A DNA stretch of 61,877 nucleotides, taken from contig JACJGO010000030.1 of assembly GCA_014163555.1 (NCBI GenBank), positions 1 through 61,877 on the forward strand, given 5' to 3'. Of the stretch, positions 8,135-16,246 are shown piece by piece (the first letter of the stretch is position 1; each line of letters begins with the position of its first letter). Source of the stretch: Flavisolibacter longurius. Lineage in GTDB: Bacteria; Bacteroidota; Bacteroidia; Chitinophagales; Chitinophagaceae. Below the pieces are notes generated by a model, which saw only the letters and a list, made by a program, of their open reading frames with translations, was not told the origin of the DNA and did not search any database. A program made the position numbers and the translations under genes.

Positions 8135-8458
8135 TTACTTCAGCAGTTCGTATGCAACTTTATGAATTTCACTCAGGCGGTCGTGATTCACCGAATAGAA
8201 GATGAACTTGCCATCTCTTTCCGTGGTCACAAAGCCGGCTTTGCGTAAAATGGCCAGGTGTTGAGAGGCCACTGACTGTTCTAACCGAAGCTTAACATAG
8301 ATCTGAGTAACGGTAATTCTGCCGTTCTGATTGATGAACTTGATGATTTGCTGCCGGAGCTTGTGATTGATAGCCCTGAAAATTAAAGAGGCTTTCTTTA
8401 ATTGGATAGGGTCAATCTTCAGTTCATCTTTTGCAGATGTAACTTTTTCCATAATCAT
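8135..8458 (-). CDS. ArsR-family transcriptional regulator
   Basis: 107 residues with a winged helix-turn-helix: LRQQIIKFINQNGRITVTQI, then EQSVASQHLAILRKAG and the wing DGKFIFYSVN. It lies upstream of the MBL/rhodanese gene in the same orientation, so it is the likely local repressor of a sulfur-detoxification unit. Unlike the sulfide-sensing BigR/SqrR relatives it contains no cysteine at all, so it cannot use their dithiol switch and lacks a classic thiol metal site. The ATG at 8452 is an equally possible start. Confidence 0.85.
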   Translation of the reverse strand: MIMEKVTSAKDELKIDPIQLKKASLIFRAINHKLRQQIIKFINQNGRITVTQIYVKLRLEQSVASQHLAILRKAGFVTTERDGKFIFYSVNHDRLSEIHKVAYELLK

Positions 8459-8550
8459 AGATACTGTTTCTTAAATTAGTTGTTTATGCAACGCAAGTTA
8501 TTCAATAATATTTCTATAAAGCATAGTTTATTGTTATACATAGCTAAGTT

Positions 8551-9225
8551 TTAATAAATCTTTTTAGAAATAGGTGAGTGAAAATCCTTACCATAGAAAG
8601 GTTCACTGTACGCTAAATCCAAAAAATCTCCCCTTTTGAATTTTTCTGCTGCCAAGACTACCATGTTTTTTGCTGTAGCCGAAACATCTGCAAAACGTGC
8701 ATTGGGGTGGTTGATGATACCTTCCGCTTTCTTACTTCCATTGCCAAAAAAAAGAATAGAGTATTCTGCTAACCAGTCAGCAAAGGAGTTTTCATCCAGG
8801 ATCATATTGGTAGGGGGCAACACCTCCTGTAACGATTGATTGTAAAGTGCCGTAAACACCTCCATCCGGCGGGCATCAATCATCGGGCAAAGCAGTTCCG
8901 ATGTGTTCTCCTGCGCAGCGGCTGCCATCATTTGTAAGGTGTTAATGCCGATCAGCGGAATGGAAAGGGCATAACACAATCCTTTTGCTGCCGACAAGCC
9001 TACACGCAGTCCTGTGTACGAACCTGGCCCTGTGCTTACAACAACAGCCGCCAGTTGGGCTGGTACTACGTTGTTTTGTTGCAGGATGGATTGTATGGCC
9101 ACATGAAGCCATGAAGCGGATTCTTTTTCAGAAGGGTTCGCAAGAGAAGCAATGATGTCGTCACCATCCGAAAGACAAACCGAGGCCACTTGTACAGCCG
9201 TGTCGATATGAAGAACTGGATTCAC
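8551..9225 (-). CDS. tsaB: tRNA threonylcarbamoyladenosine biosynthesis protein TsaB
   Basis: 224 residues of the TsaB/YeaZ family. It is an ASKHA-fold partner of TsaD in forming t6A37 in tRNAs reading ANN codons. The N-terminal LHIDTA, the STGPGSYTGLRVG motif and the following AKGLCYAL match the family closely, and length is normal. It is a stand-alone gene here. The 8459-8550 gap holds no gene. Confidence 0.92.
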   Translation of the reverse strand: MNPVLHIDTAVQVASVCLSDGDDIIASLANPSEKESASWLHVAIQSILQQNNVVPAQLAAVVVSTGPGSYTGLRVGLSAAKGLCYALSIPLIGINTLQMMAAAAQENTSELLCPMIDARRMEVFTALYNQSLQEVLPPTNMILDENSFADWLAEYSILFFGNGSKKAEGIINHPNARFADVSATAKNMVVLAAEKFKRGDFLDLAYSEPFYGKDFHSPISKKIY

Positions 9226-9307
9226 AGCGGAAAATTAAAGCAGGACAGTGGATTCTGGAGATTAGAATAACATTAGGGAGATCGATAATGTGAGAAATTG
9301 ATGATTT

Positions 9308-10399
9308 TTATTGAATTGCGTCAAGCAAAACTTCCAGCGTTTCTTCCTCCAGGACTTCGCGTTTGGGCACTTCGGCTTTCGTTATCCATTTTACCAGCCG
9401 CAGGCAGCCGTCCTCAATTTCGATACCGGTAATATCACCATCATTGAAGCAACAGCAACCAGCATTAAAATAGGTAGGCTTCATCGTTAGGTAGTCTTCC
9501 GAAACCGTAGTGTATTCAAATTTCCGCTTTTGAATCTCGGCTTCTGTGGCTTTTACCAATTGCTCGTTGTTGGCAGCCTTGGCTGTCAGCAACTGGCGGT
9601 ACAGCCGCTCAATATGGGTCAGTGAGCCAAATACCGGCTGGTGCGTATGGCCTGTAATGACCAGCATATTGTTGTGTGCCATGCTCCACTGGTACATCAG
9701 TTGGTTGTGCAAGGTTTTTAGCTGCGCATCGTATGCCGGGGTGTTGGGATTGATTTTTAGCCAGGCCTGAAGCGGCGCCCATATCTTGGCAACAAAAAAC
9801 TTGCTGAACCAGTTGCCGTCGCTGGCTTTGTCGCCTTGGTGGCCATGCGTACAAAGAATGCGTAACTCACGGTTATGGATAGTTGTTTGCAGTAGAATAC
9901 CGTCGTAAACAGGCAGGTCGGCACCAAAAATGGCTTTGATTTGGGGAATGACCAGGGGGTTGTTTTTCCAATCGAGGTCGTGATTACCGATTGTTTTATA
10001 AAAGCGGGATTGCGCTATAAATTTTTTATACCGCTCAAAGCTGGGCTGTTGCTTATCCAGTACCTTGAAAAGCGTGTTTTCCCATAATTCTTCGCAGTCG
10101 CCTAGCGTAATGAAATGAAAATTATTTACGTGGTAATAATCCAGCGCTGCCAGGTAGGCTGGTTCGCAAAGCATAAAATCATCGGCTCCGTTTTTTGCGC
10201 CCTTGTGTTGGTCCGAAAATAAAACAAAGCGACCCTGCTTCCAGTCAAAAGGAATCACGACGCCCTTGCTTTCTTTTCCGTTTTCGATGCCGCGGACTAT
10301 TTTATCCAGTGCGGCAAACACACGTTCTTTTTCAGGCCGCGAGGAAAATTTGTTGGAAGCCCAAACAACGAACTTAAAAATCTGTTGGCGTAACCACAT
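9308..10399 (-). CDS. Calcineurin-like metallophosphoesterase
   Basis: 363 residues with the dimetal phosphoesterase motifs in order: FSDQHKG (usual D-x-H), GDCEELWE (GD-x-x-E/D), GNHDLDW (GNHD), a CTHGHQG histidine site and GHTHQP (GHxH). The substrate is not evident. The long insert between GNHD and GHTH (residues about 170-255) contains the KIWAPLQAWL amphipathic stretch, which may bind membranes. Single gene, minus strand. Confidence 0.85.
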   Translation of the reverse strand: MWLRQQIFKFVVWASNKFSSRPEKERVFAALDKIVRGIENGKESKGVVIPFDWKQGRFVLFSDQHKGAKNGADDFMLCEPAYLAALDYYHVNNFHFITLGDCEELWENTLFKVLDKQQPSFERYKKFIAQSRFYKTIGNHDLDWKNNPLVIPQIKAIFGADLPVYDGILLQTTIHNRELRILCTHGHQGDKASDGNWFSKFFVAKIWAPLQAWLKINPNTPAYDAQLKTLHNQLMYQWSMAHNNMLVITGHTHQPVFGSLTHIERLYRQLLTAKAANNEQLVKATEAEIQKRKFEYTTVSEDYLTMKPTYFNAGCCCFNDGDITGIEIEDGCLRLVKWITKAEVPKREVLEEETLEVLLDAIQ

Positions 10400-10533
10400 G
10401 CGATTGACTCTGTTTTGCCAAGGTAAAAAAATAGCCTCGTTTTAACCGAGGCATTTTCTATTTCAATTTATTGTTTGGCTACTGTTTGGTGCATGTACTA
10501 AAAATCTGGTGTCGATTATTGACCTTCCAAAAG

Positions 10534-10914
10534 CTATTGCACGGCAATCATGCTGATTTCAATGTTCACAAATTTCGGCAACGCTGAAACCTGCACGGTT
10601 TCGCGGGCCGGGAAATCACCGCTGAAATATTTGCCATAAATTTCATTGATCTCGCTGAACTGGTTCATGTCGGTGATAAAAATGGTGGTCTTGACGACAT
10701 TGCTGAAGCTCATGCCGGCCTCTGCTAATATGGCTTTCAGGTTTTGCATTACCTGGTGCGTTTCTTCCTGAATGTCCCGGTTTTTAAGGTTGCTGGTTTG
10801 CGGGTCAATGCAAACCTGGCCCGAAATGTAAAGGGTGCCATTCGCAAAAATGGCCTGGTTATACGGTCCGATAGGCGCGGGGGCAGCCTGCGTATTGATG
10901 ATCTTTCTTTCCAT
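10534..10914 (-). CDS. RidA family deaminase
   Basis: 126 residues from MERKIINTQAAPAPIGPYNQ; the longer frame adds 17 residues that do not fit the family. GPYNQAI, SGQVCIDPQT, the long EEAHQ-type helix (EETHQVMQNLKAIL) and the C-terminal FPARETVQVSALP with its catalytic-site Arg are typical of RidA/YjgF. These proteins hydrolyse reactive enamine/imine intermediates from PLP enzymes. Confidence 0.9.
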   Translation of the reverse strand: MERKIINTQAAPAPIGPYNQAIFANGTLYISGQVCIDPQTSNLKNRDIQEETHQVMQNLKAILAEAGMSFSNVVKTTIFITDMNQFSEINEIYGKYFSGDFPARETVQVSALPKFVNIEISMIAVQ

Positions 10915-11012
10915 GGTACGAATTACACCATTTTGACCGAATTGGCCGAAACAATTTTGCAACAAGCCCGATTGGATTTGTGTAATTCAGGCGAATTTGG
11001 GTATTTCGTGCC

Positions 11013-11639
11013 ATGCAGGTGATTGTTTTGGCAACAGAAGAGCAAAAGGTCCAATTCCCGGGAAAGAAGAGCGATATTATTTGGGTGGATGATTTTTCTG
11101 CTTTTGCAACGTATGCATCCGCTGATGCATTTATCGATCTACAGTTTGTACCAACAGAAAAAAGAATAGCTGTTCTGGCAAGGTTACTGCCCAAACCGGT
11201 TATCATTAACAGTATCGCACATACGTTAAACGATGCGCATCCGGATTTTATCCGTATCAATGCATGGAATGCGTTTCTTTCATCGCCTGTTTGGGAGGCG
11301 GCTTGCCTAGAGGAAGAAAGGCAGCAAAAAGCAGATGCCGTATTTCGGTTTTTGGGAAAAAGGCCAGAATGGCTCCCCGATACTCCCGGCTTTGTTACGG
11401 CCAGGGTTGTCAGTATGATCGTGAACGAAGCCTACCTGGCGCTGGAAGAAGGTGTCAGTACAAAAGAAGAAATAAACACGGCCATGAAACTGGGTACGGC
11501 TTATCCGTATGGACCTTTTGAATGGGCAGAAAAAATTGGAGTGCAAAACATTGTACAACTTTTGCTGATGCTGGCCCGGCAAAATTCCCGCTATACACCG
11601 GCACGTTTACTGGTACAAGAAATAGAAAGATCTGTTTGA
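11013..11639 (+). CDS. 3-hydroxyacyl-CoA dehydrogenase C-terminal domain protein
   Basis: 208 residues. Residues about 110-205 match the 3HCDH C-terminal domain (DTPGFVTARVVSMIVNEAYLALEEGV and YPYGPFEWAEKIG). The N-terminal 100 residues look like the second half of a Rossmann fold but lack the glycine-rich NAD motif. It is therefore about two-thirds of a full dehydrogenase, and activity on its own is doubtful. Divergent from ridA. Confidence 0.75.
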   Translation: MQVIVLATEEQKVQFPGKKSDIIWVDDFSAFATYASADAFIDLQFVPTEKRIAVLARLLPKPVIINSIAHTLNDAHPDFIRINAWNAFLSSPVWEAACLEEERQQKADAVFRFLGKRPEWLPDTPGFVTARVVSMIVNEAYLALEEGVSTKEEINTAMKLGTAYPYGPFEWAEKIGVQNIVQLLLMLARQNSRYTPARLLVQEIERSV

Positions 11640-11696
11640 TTCCGCAGAGGTGCAATAGATTGCAGTAGTGATTCCAAGTTTGACTTTTGTGTTGGG

Positions 11697-11846
11697 TTAT
11701 TTTACTTGGTGAATAGCAACAATACAAACGCCTGTATCTCTTCTGACTTCCTTTACATTCATTCTATTTGCAGTTTGCAGAAGCTTATAAAATTCATCAT
11801 TGAATTGCCATTTCTGTTTTGGCAATAAAGCATATCTACAAAAGTA
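11697..11846 (-). pseudogene. Possible remnant of a coding sequence
   Basis: On the minus strand an open stretch of about 49 codons without an upstream start reads YALLPKQKWQFNDEFYKLL and continues to a VAIHQVK stop. Composition is protein-like, but I recognise no family and no ATG precedes it after an in-frame TAA. It sits directly downstream of the UmuD-like gene. Confidence 0.25.
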
Positions 11847-11858
11847 TTAAAGGCTGCT

Positions 11859-12284
11859 TTACACATTGTGTATTACATAGGTTACAACGCCCCAAATCTT
11901 TAGCTCCGTTTCGCTTACATCAATTGGAGAAAGTTTTTTTGTAGCGGGAACAAGCTTTCTTTTATTTCCGGAAATTTCCAGTCTGCGTATCAATAATTCG
12001 CCATCCACAACAGCAATCACGATCTTGCCATTCTTCGGTTCCAGCGACCGGTCGACGATCACCATATCACCCACATGCACACCCGCGCCGGTCATGGCAT
12101 CGCTGTTGACGCGGAGAAAAAAAGTAGCCGGTTTGTTTTTTACCAACTGTTCATTGAGGTCGATGCTTCGCTGCGCATAATCATCTGCGGCTGCGAAAGC
12201 CATTGTGCTGGGGGTACGTAACGGCGGCTGTGTAAACTTCTTCGGGGCTTTATGCGAAGAATAAAAAAACTTTTCTTCCTCCAT
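11859..12284 (-). CDS. UmuD-like S24 domain protein, catalytic residues replaced
   Basis: 141 residues aligning end to end with UmuD: the AAADDYAQRSIDLNEQL arm, then the S24 fold. The nucleophile position (Ser60 of E. coli UmuD in GDSM) is Ala63 here (SDAM; codon GCC), and the general base (Lys97 in TVKKL) is Arg100 (LIRRL; codon CGC). The N-terminal arm also lacks an Ala-Gly or Cys-Gly cleavage pair. It should therefore be unable to self-cleave and may act as a constitutive scaffold or as a partner of a Y-family polymerase encoded elsewhere. It is divergent from the 2H-like gene, with a perfect palindrome between them. Confidence 0.8.
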   Translation of the reverse strand: MEEEKFFYSSHKAPKKFTQPPLRTPSTMAFAAADDYAQRSIDLNEQLVKNKPATFFLRVNSDAMTGAGVHVGDMVIVDRSLEPKNGKIVIAVVDGELLIRRLEISGNKRKLVPATKKLSPIDVSETELKIWGVVTYVIHNV

Positions 12285-12312
12285 GATGTTTGGTTTTGTA
12301 GTGCTAAGTTAT

Positions 12313-12330
12313 TTAGTAATTTCGTACTAA
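12313..12330. promoter_or_regulatory. Perfect palindrome TTAGTA-N6-TACTAA, candidate operator
   Basis: A 6+6+6 perfect inverted repeat in the 82-bp region between the divergent UmuD-like and 2H-like genes, well placed to control both. It may be an SOS-type operator read by an S24/LexA-like repressor not present in this window. Confidence 0.45.
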
Positions 12331-12366
12331 AGAAATTAGGTTATTCACAATCGTAAAACCAACCAT

Positions 12367-12972
12367 ATGAGTAACGCATTGGTCATGCCCGGCTACCGCA
12401 TCGCAGAATACCGTTTGATCATACCACTTAGCGAAGCCTTGCAGCAAACGATAATGCAGGTACGTAAAGATCTGCACGATCGTTATCGCATTCCCATCCC
12501 TTTTGAACTCAAACCTTCGCTTACCATTTTGCACTGTCATGCTTACGAAGGCATGGAAGCCAAACTAATTGAGCGCATGCAGCAGGTAGCTACCCGCAAC
12601 AGTTGTTTTAAAGTAGAGTTACAAAACTTTGCCGCCCATCCATCGCACACAATTTATATTCATGTTGCCACACGTAGCCCTTTCAGTGAGTTGTGTAAAG
12701 AGTTGAAGGTGGTCCGGTCGCTGACCAAAGTACCCGAGCATGATCCGCATTTTATCAACGAACCGCACCTGCTGATTGCGCAAAAGCTAAAGCCGTTTCA
12801 GTTTACCCGCATGTGGATGGATTGCGAGCACACACAGTTTACGGGCCGCTTTATAGCGAACAATATGGTGCTGTTGAAACGCTCTGTATCCGGTAGCCAG
12901 TACGAGGAAGTACAGCAGTTTGAATTTGCATCCTTAACCCATTCGGTCAAACAGGGAACCCTGTTCGGATGA
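12367..12972 (+). CDS. 2H phosphoesterase-like (2'-5' RNA ligase family) protein
   Basis: 201 residues resembling Bacteroidota proteins annotated as 2'-5' RNA ligase family: MPGYRIAEYRLIIPL, LTILHCHAYEGME and SHTIYIHVATRSPF, then PHLLIAQKL. The two H-x-T/S signatures of the 2H fold are only partly present (SHTI; LHCH and PHLL are altered), so catalysis is uncertain. Its 3' end overlaps the convergent SRAP gene by 39 bases. A decayed paralogue lies about 0.8 kb downstream. Confidence 0.6.
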   Translation: MSNALVMPGYRIAEYRLIIPLSEALQQTIMQVRKDLHDRYRIPIPFELKPSLTILHCHAYEGMEAKLIERMQQVATRNSCFKVELQNFAAHPSHTIYIHVATRSPFSELCKELKVVRSLTKVPEHDPHFINEPHLLIAQKLKPFQFTRMWMDCEHTQFTGRFIANNMVLLKRSVSGSQYEEVQQFEFASLTHSVKQGTLFG

Positions 12973-13677
12973 AACCAGTTCGGGATAATCAAACGGCTCA
13001 TTGATCTGCGGTACATTGGTGTCGGCCCCGCGGGTGGTGATCAACTTTGAAATAGGATAAGCTTTCATTTTCTTGTCTTCGCAGGGGAATAACATGCTTT
13101 TTACCTGTTCTTCGTTGAGTGAAGGCTCCAGCCAATGCTGCCACTGCTCTTTGGGAAGGATCACCGGCATGCGCTGCTTGGTATTGTGGATGCGGGCCAT
13201 CAGCGGATTGGCATCAGTAGTAATAATCGTAAAGGTATGCAGCAACTCACCGGTTTCTTTATCGGTCCAATGCGCATACAGCCCGGCAAAACCAAAAATC
13301 TCATTGCCATCTAAATGCACATAATGCGGGTACTTTTTCTTTTTGAATTCCATCCACTCGTAAAAACCATCAGCCAGTACAATGCAACGGTTTTTGGTAT
13401 AGGAGCGAAAGGCCGGTTTTTCAAAAATGGTCTCGCCGCGGGCATTCAGGGTCTGGTTACGGATCTTGTCGGCATCGGCAAGCGATTTAACCCAATGGGG
13501 AATCAGTCCCCATTGATACTGTTGTACTGTATTGGGCTTTTCGGAAGTTATGACCGGCATCTGCGGAAAAAGAAATCCCGACGAATGAAACACCGGCTCA
13601 AAGGGGCTTTCCCACTCTGCCTGGATTATGCGCATGATCTCTTCCTGGTTTTTAGTAAGGGAGTAATGATAACACAT
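12934..13677 (-). CDS. SOS response-associated peptidase (SRAP/HMCES/YedK)
   Basis: 247 residues. The initiator Met is followed by Cys2 (MCYHYS), the residue that forms a thiazolidine crosslink with abasic sites in single-stranded DNA. RNQTLNARGETI, the CIVLADGFYEW block and the catalytic-site HNTKQRMPVIL are all present. The family protects abasic sites during replication. Its neighbours (UmuD-like protein, radical SAM protein) support a DNA-damage theme. Confidence 0.92.
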   Translation of the reverse strand: MCYHYSLTKNQEEIMRIIQAEWESPFEPVFHSSGFLFPQMPVITSEKPNTVQQYQWGLIPHWVKSLADADKIRNQTLNARGETIFEKPAFRSYTKNRCIVLADGFYEWMEFKKKKYPHYVHLDGNEIFGFAGLYAHWTDKETGELLHTFTIITTDANPLMARIHNTKQRMPVILPKEQWQHWLEPSLNEEQVKSMLFPCEDKKMKAYPISKLITTRGADTNVPQINEPFDYPELVSSEQGSLFDRMG

Positions 13678-13798
13678 ACGAACGTTTTTTATGGAAACGG
13701 TTCTGCTTCTTTCCGTTGAAACACAAAAGTAGACAGACCTGAGGAGAGTACGTCAAGTCATTTTCAATTCACTTTAACCAAACAATAAGCCAACCAAC

Positions 13799-13972
13799 AT
13801 GCAATTCATCCTCAATTCTAACCCCGGGCTACTACATTTCAGAATACCTTTTGGTGCTCAGCACAACAGGCGAAACCTGTCAGTAGATCTGTTCCTTCAA
13901 ACGTGATATTGATCGGACATTTCATGCGGAGCTCGCAACTAGATATGAAACGTTGCAGGGTAATTTCTGAGA
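13799..13972 (+). pseudogene. Decayed copy of a 2H phosphoesterase-like gene
   Basis: In one frame this reads PGYYISEYLLVLSTTGETCQ, then a stop, then FKRDIDRTFHAELATRYETL, then a second stop. The first block parallels the start of the intact gene at 12367 (MPGYRIAEYRLIIPL). The only nearby ATG (13799) is in a different frame. So it is an N-terminal fragment with a frameshift and in-frame stops. The rest of the 13678-14008 interval shows no gene. Confidence 0.55.
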
Positions 13973-14008
13973 CTTTAAATCATTCCTTTAAATAGCCAAG
14001 TCGAAAGC

Positions 14009-15091
14009 ATGCGAAAGAACAATCTGAATGAAGAGCAAAATGAGTTGTACAAACACGGTCGTGGAGCGCAGTTCAATACCCAAAATAAATTTCTTAAAAA
14101 CGAGTTTACCCGCGAGCATAGTGAAGGCATAGACGAATGGATAGAGGCGGATGTGAAAACGCAGTTTATTGATGTAAAAGCAAAAAGCCTTGTCAACAAA
14201 GTAGAGAGTCCGGATGTGGGGATGTTTTACAGCATGAATCCTTACCAGGGTTGCGAGCATGGCTGCATTTACTGTTATGCCCGTAACTCGTTTGAATATT
14301 GGGGCTATAGTGCAGGACTTGATTTTGAAAGCAAAATCCTCGTGAAAAGAGACGCACCGAAATTGTTGCGCAAATTTTTAAGCCATCCAAGGTGGGAGTG
14401 TGTGCCCATCAGCATGAGTGGCAATACGGATTGTTACCAGCCTGCAGAAAAAAAGTTCCGGCTATCAAGGGCTTTGCTCGAAGTATGCAATGAGTTTAAC
14501 CAACCTGTTGGTATTATCACCAAAAACGCAGGTATTTTGCGGGACATTGACCTGCTGAAGGAAATGGCCGACAAGCGGATTGTTTCTGTGATCATGACCA
14601 TTACTTCGTTTAACGAAGACCTGCGGCGGGCTATGGAGCCGAGAACTACTACGGGTGCACAGCGTTTACGGACAATTGAAACATTGAGTAAGGCCGGCGT
14701 GCAAATGGGTGTAATGTTGGGGCCAATGATACCGGGACTGAACGACCATGAAATGCCGGCGATACTGAAAGCAGCAAGTGATGCCGGTGCAACATTTTCA
14801 GCTTATACATTTATCCGTCTCAATGGCGCCATTAAATTTTTATTTCACGATTGGTTGAACAAGAATTTTCCCGATCGAGCAGACAAAGTCTGGCACTTGA
14901 TTGAACAAAGCCATGGTGGAAAAGTAAACGACAGCCAGTTTGGGCGGCGTATGCGGGGAGAGGGCCCAATGGCGCAATTGATCGCAGATCAATACAAAAC
15001 CTACACAAAAAAATATGGATTAAACCATGAACGTTTAGGACTTGACTGTACAAAGTTTTGCAGGCCGGGAGAGCAGGGAAAATTGTTTTGA
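14009..15091 (+). CDS. PA0069-family radical SAM protein
   Basis: 360 residues. The radical SAM cluster motif CEHGCIYCYAR (CxxxCxxC) is at about residues 82-92. An N-terminal NPYQGCEHG and a C-terminal CRPGEQGKLF are the hallmarks of the PA0069/Rv2578c group, which is related to spore photoproduct lyase. The substrate is unproven, but the group is commonly viewed as DNA-repair related, and the SRAP and UmuD-like neighbours agree with this. Confidence 0.88.
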   Translation: MRKNNLNEEQNELYKHGRGAQFNTQNKFLKNEFTREHSEGIDEWIEADVKTQFIDVKAKSLVNKVESPDVGMFYSMNPYQGCEHGCIYCYARNSFEYWGYSAGLDFESKILVKRDAPKLLRKFLSHPRWECVPISMSGNTDCYQPAEKKFRLSRALLEVCNEFNQPVGIITKNAGILRDIDLLKEMADKRIVSVIMTITSFNEDLRRAMEPRTTTGAQRLRTIETLSKAGVQMGVMLGPMIPGLNDHEMPAILKAASDAGATFSAYTFIRLNGAIKFLFHDWLNKNFPDRADKVWHLIEQSHGGKVNDSQFGRRMRGEGPMAQLIADQYKTYTKKYGLNHERLGLDCTKFCRPGEQGKLF

Positions 15092-15103
15092 CCAACCGTG
15101 GCA

Positions 15104-15538
15104 CTAGCCATGCAGTTCGTCAATAATTTCTACATTCCATTTGTTGCGGATCAAAAAAGCGGTCAGCAGGATGCGCATTCGTTCGACGGGTATAGCCAGG
15201 TACATGGCTGCCATGCCCAACACCTCGCTTTCTTTTTCATCTATGTTGCCGCGGAAGGTGATCACTTCGCAAAGTATGGCAAAAAGCGTTTCCCTGAAAT
15301 CCTCGGCAATCAGCGGCGCACTTTGTTCAAGAATTGTTTTGGTGTCATTTTGGGCCTGGAGCGATATGGCTTTTATGGTTAAATCATTTAAGTCTGTCCC
15401 TTTGAACCTGGAGCAAAGCACAACCATGCGGGATAGCTGATCGACCTGCGATTGCAACAGGCTTTTCTGCTTGTACATCACACAGGAAAATAAGATGGCG
15501 GCAGCGGCTTCCTGTTCGGTCTCGATGGTAAAATTCAT
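15104..15538 (-). CDS. TerB-like helical protein
   Basis: 144 residues from MNFTIETEQE (the longer frame adds 26 unsupported residues). All-helical. The C-terminal half, FRETLFAILCEVITFRGNID followed by EKESEVLGMAAMYLAI, fits the TerB/DjlA acidic helical domain (an A-x-D-G-x-E-type pattern). Function unknown. It is convergent with the radical SAM gene and borders the RNA-rich region. Confidence 0.5.
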   Translation of the reverse strand: MNFTIETEQEAAAAILFSCVMYKQKSLLQSQVDQLSRMVVLCSRFKGTDLNDLTIKAISLQAQNDTKTILEQSAPLIAEDFRETLFAILCEVITFRGNIDEKESEVLGMAAMYLAIPVERMRILLTAFLIRNKWNVEIIDELHG

Positions 15539-15645
15539 GGAAAGGGTTTTGTCAAATGTAGGCAAGTGAACGTAAAAAGAATCGATACAGTTGGTAACAG
15601 TCATGCATAATTGCAAACCTGCTGCAAAAATATTTTTTCTTTAAA

Positions 15646-15680
15646 TTTTGTTTACATCAAAAAAAATCTTTCATCTTTGC
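15646..15680 (+). promoter_or_regulatory. Bacteroidota-type promoter of a small transcript
   Basis: TTTTG (15646-15650), 20 bases, then TCATCTTTGC (15671-15680) closely follow the TTTG / TAnnTTTG consensus. A short transcript would start near 15687. Confidence 0.5.
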
Positions 15681-15686
15681 AACGCA

Positions 15687-15840
15687 AAAAAAATATTTCA
15701 CATGCTCCGCAACAGATTACATATCGATACAAAATGGTTTAGCCCAATAGGCTATTCTCATTGCGGGGTTTTTGTGTTGGTGCATTAATGATAAACCAAA
15801 ACAAATTGGAAGGCCCCGCAACCATTGCGGGGCTTTTTTA
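15687..15840 (+). ncRNA. Small transcript ending in an intrinsic terminator
   Basis: From the promoter to the terminator at 15813-15840. It contains a 28-codon ORF (15702-15788, MLRNRLHIDTKWF...). It also contains a second stem, CCGCAA near 15707 with TTGCGG at 15762-15767 followed by T5, so two alternative hairpins can form. It could be a small RNA, a leader peptide or an attenuator. No known RNA family is recognised. Confidence 0.35.
15813..15840 (+). terminator. Intrinsic terminator
   Basis: Perfect 9-bp stem GCCCCGCAA/TTGCGGGGC with loop CCA, followed by a T-tract. Confidence 0.8.
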
Positions 15841-15884
15841 TTTCTATTTTTTAACAACAAAAATCCATTCGCAGAAGCAAAACG

Positions 15885-16043
15885 ATGATTCAGCAACAAC
15901 GTAAAATACATACCGTGCAGCAGCCGAAAGCGTATCAGCGTGTACTGCGCTTATCAGGCAAGGTGTGCCCCGAAATGCGGTTGCTATTAGCTGTTGGTTT
16001 TGCGAATGAAAAAACATATTGGCCGGCGTTTGTCCATAGGTAG
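15885..16043 (+). CDS. Small 52-residue ORF, weak SymE-like N-terminus
   Basis: ATG at 15885, stop TAG at 16041-16043, and its own strong terminator 20 bases later. The start (QRKIHTVQQPKAYQ, then VLRLSGK) faintly recalls SymE-type toxins, but the rest does not. It may be a decayed or novel small protein. Confidence 0.3.
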   Translation: MIQQQRKIHTVQQPKAYQRVLRLSGKVCPEMRLLLAVGFANEKTYWPAFVHR

Positions 16044-16063
16044 GTGTCTTATGCATCTGCAGG

Positions 16064-16098
16064 AAAACCCGGTCGCGACAACGACCGGGTTTTTTGTT
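16064..16098 (+). terminator. Intrinsic terminator
   Basis: 12-bp stem 16064-16075 with 16082-16093 (AAAACCCGGTCG), loop of 6, then more T residues. Confidence 0.8.
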
Positions 16099-16121
16099 TT
16101 CATCCGGTAAAATAACAAACA

Positions 16122-16196
16122 ATGAAATTTTTAATAGCCGTGCTTGTGCTTCACTGGATCCTGAACCGGGTAGCGAAAAAAGTACAAAAACATTAG
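16122..16196 (+). CDS. Tiny membrane peptide ORF (24 residues)
   Basis: MKFLIAVLVLHWILNRVAKK then VQKH and stop: one hydrophobic helix with a basic tail, like small type I toxin peptides. It lies between a terminator and the tRNA below. No homologue is recalled, so low confidence. Confidence 0.3.
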   Translation: MKFLIAVLVLHWILNRVAKKVQKH

Positions 16197-16211
16197 GTGC
16201 AGAAAAGGAGG

Positions 16212-16244
16212 AAAGCGTTCCCGCGAGATGCAGCGGGACGCTTC
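16212..16244 (+). other. Hairpin directly upstream of the tRNA
   Basis: AAGCGT-t-CCCGC pairs with GCGGGACGCTT (11 bp, one bulge), ending two bases before the tRNA. It has no following T-tract, so it may be a processing or protective element. Confidence 0.4.
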
Positions 16245-16246
16245 AA

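Noticed and set aside
15885-16043. A definite SymE toxin gene
   Set aside because: Only the first 25 residues are faintly similar and the family core is missing, so it is listed only as a small ORF.
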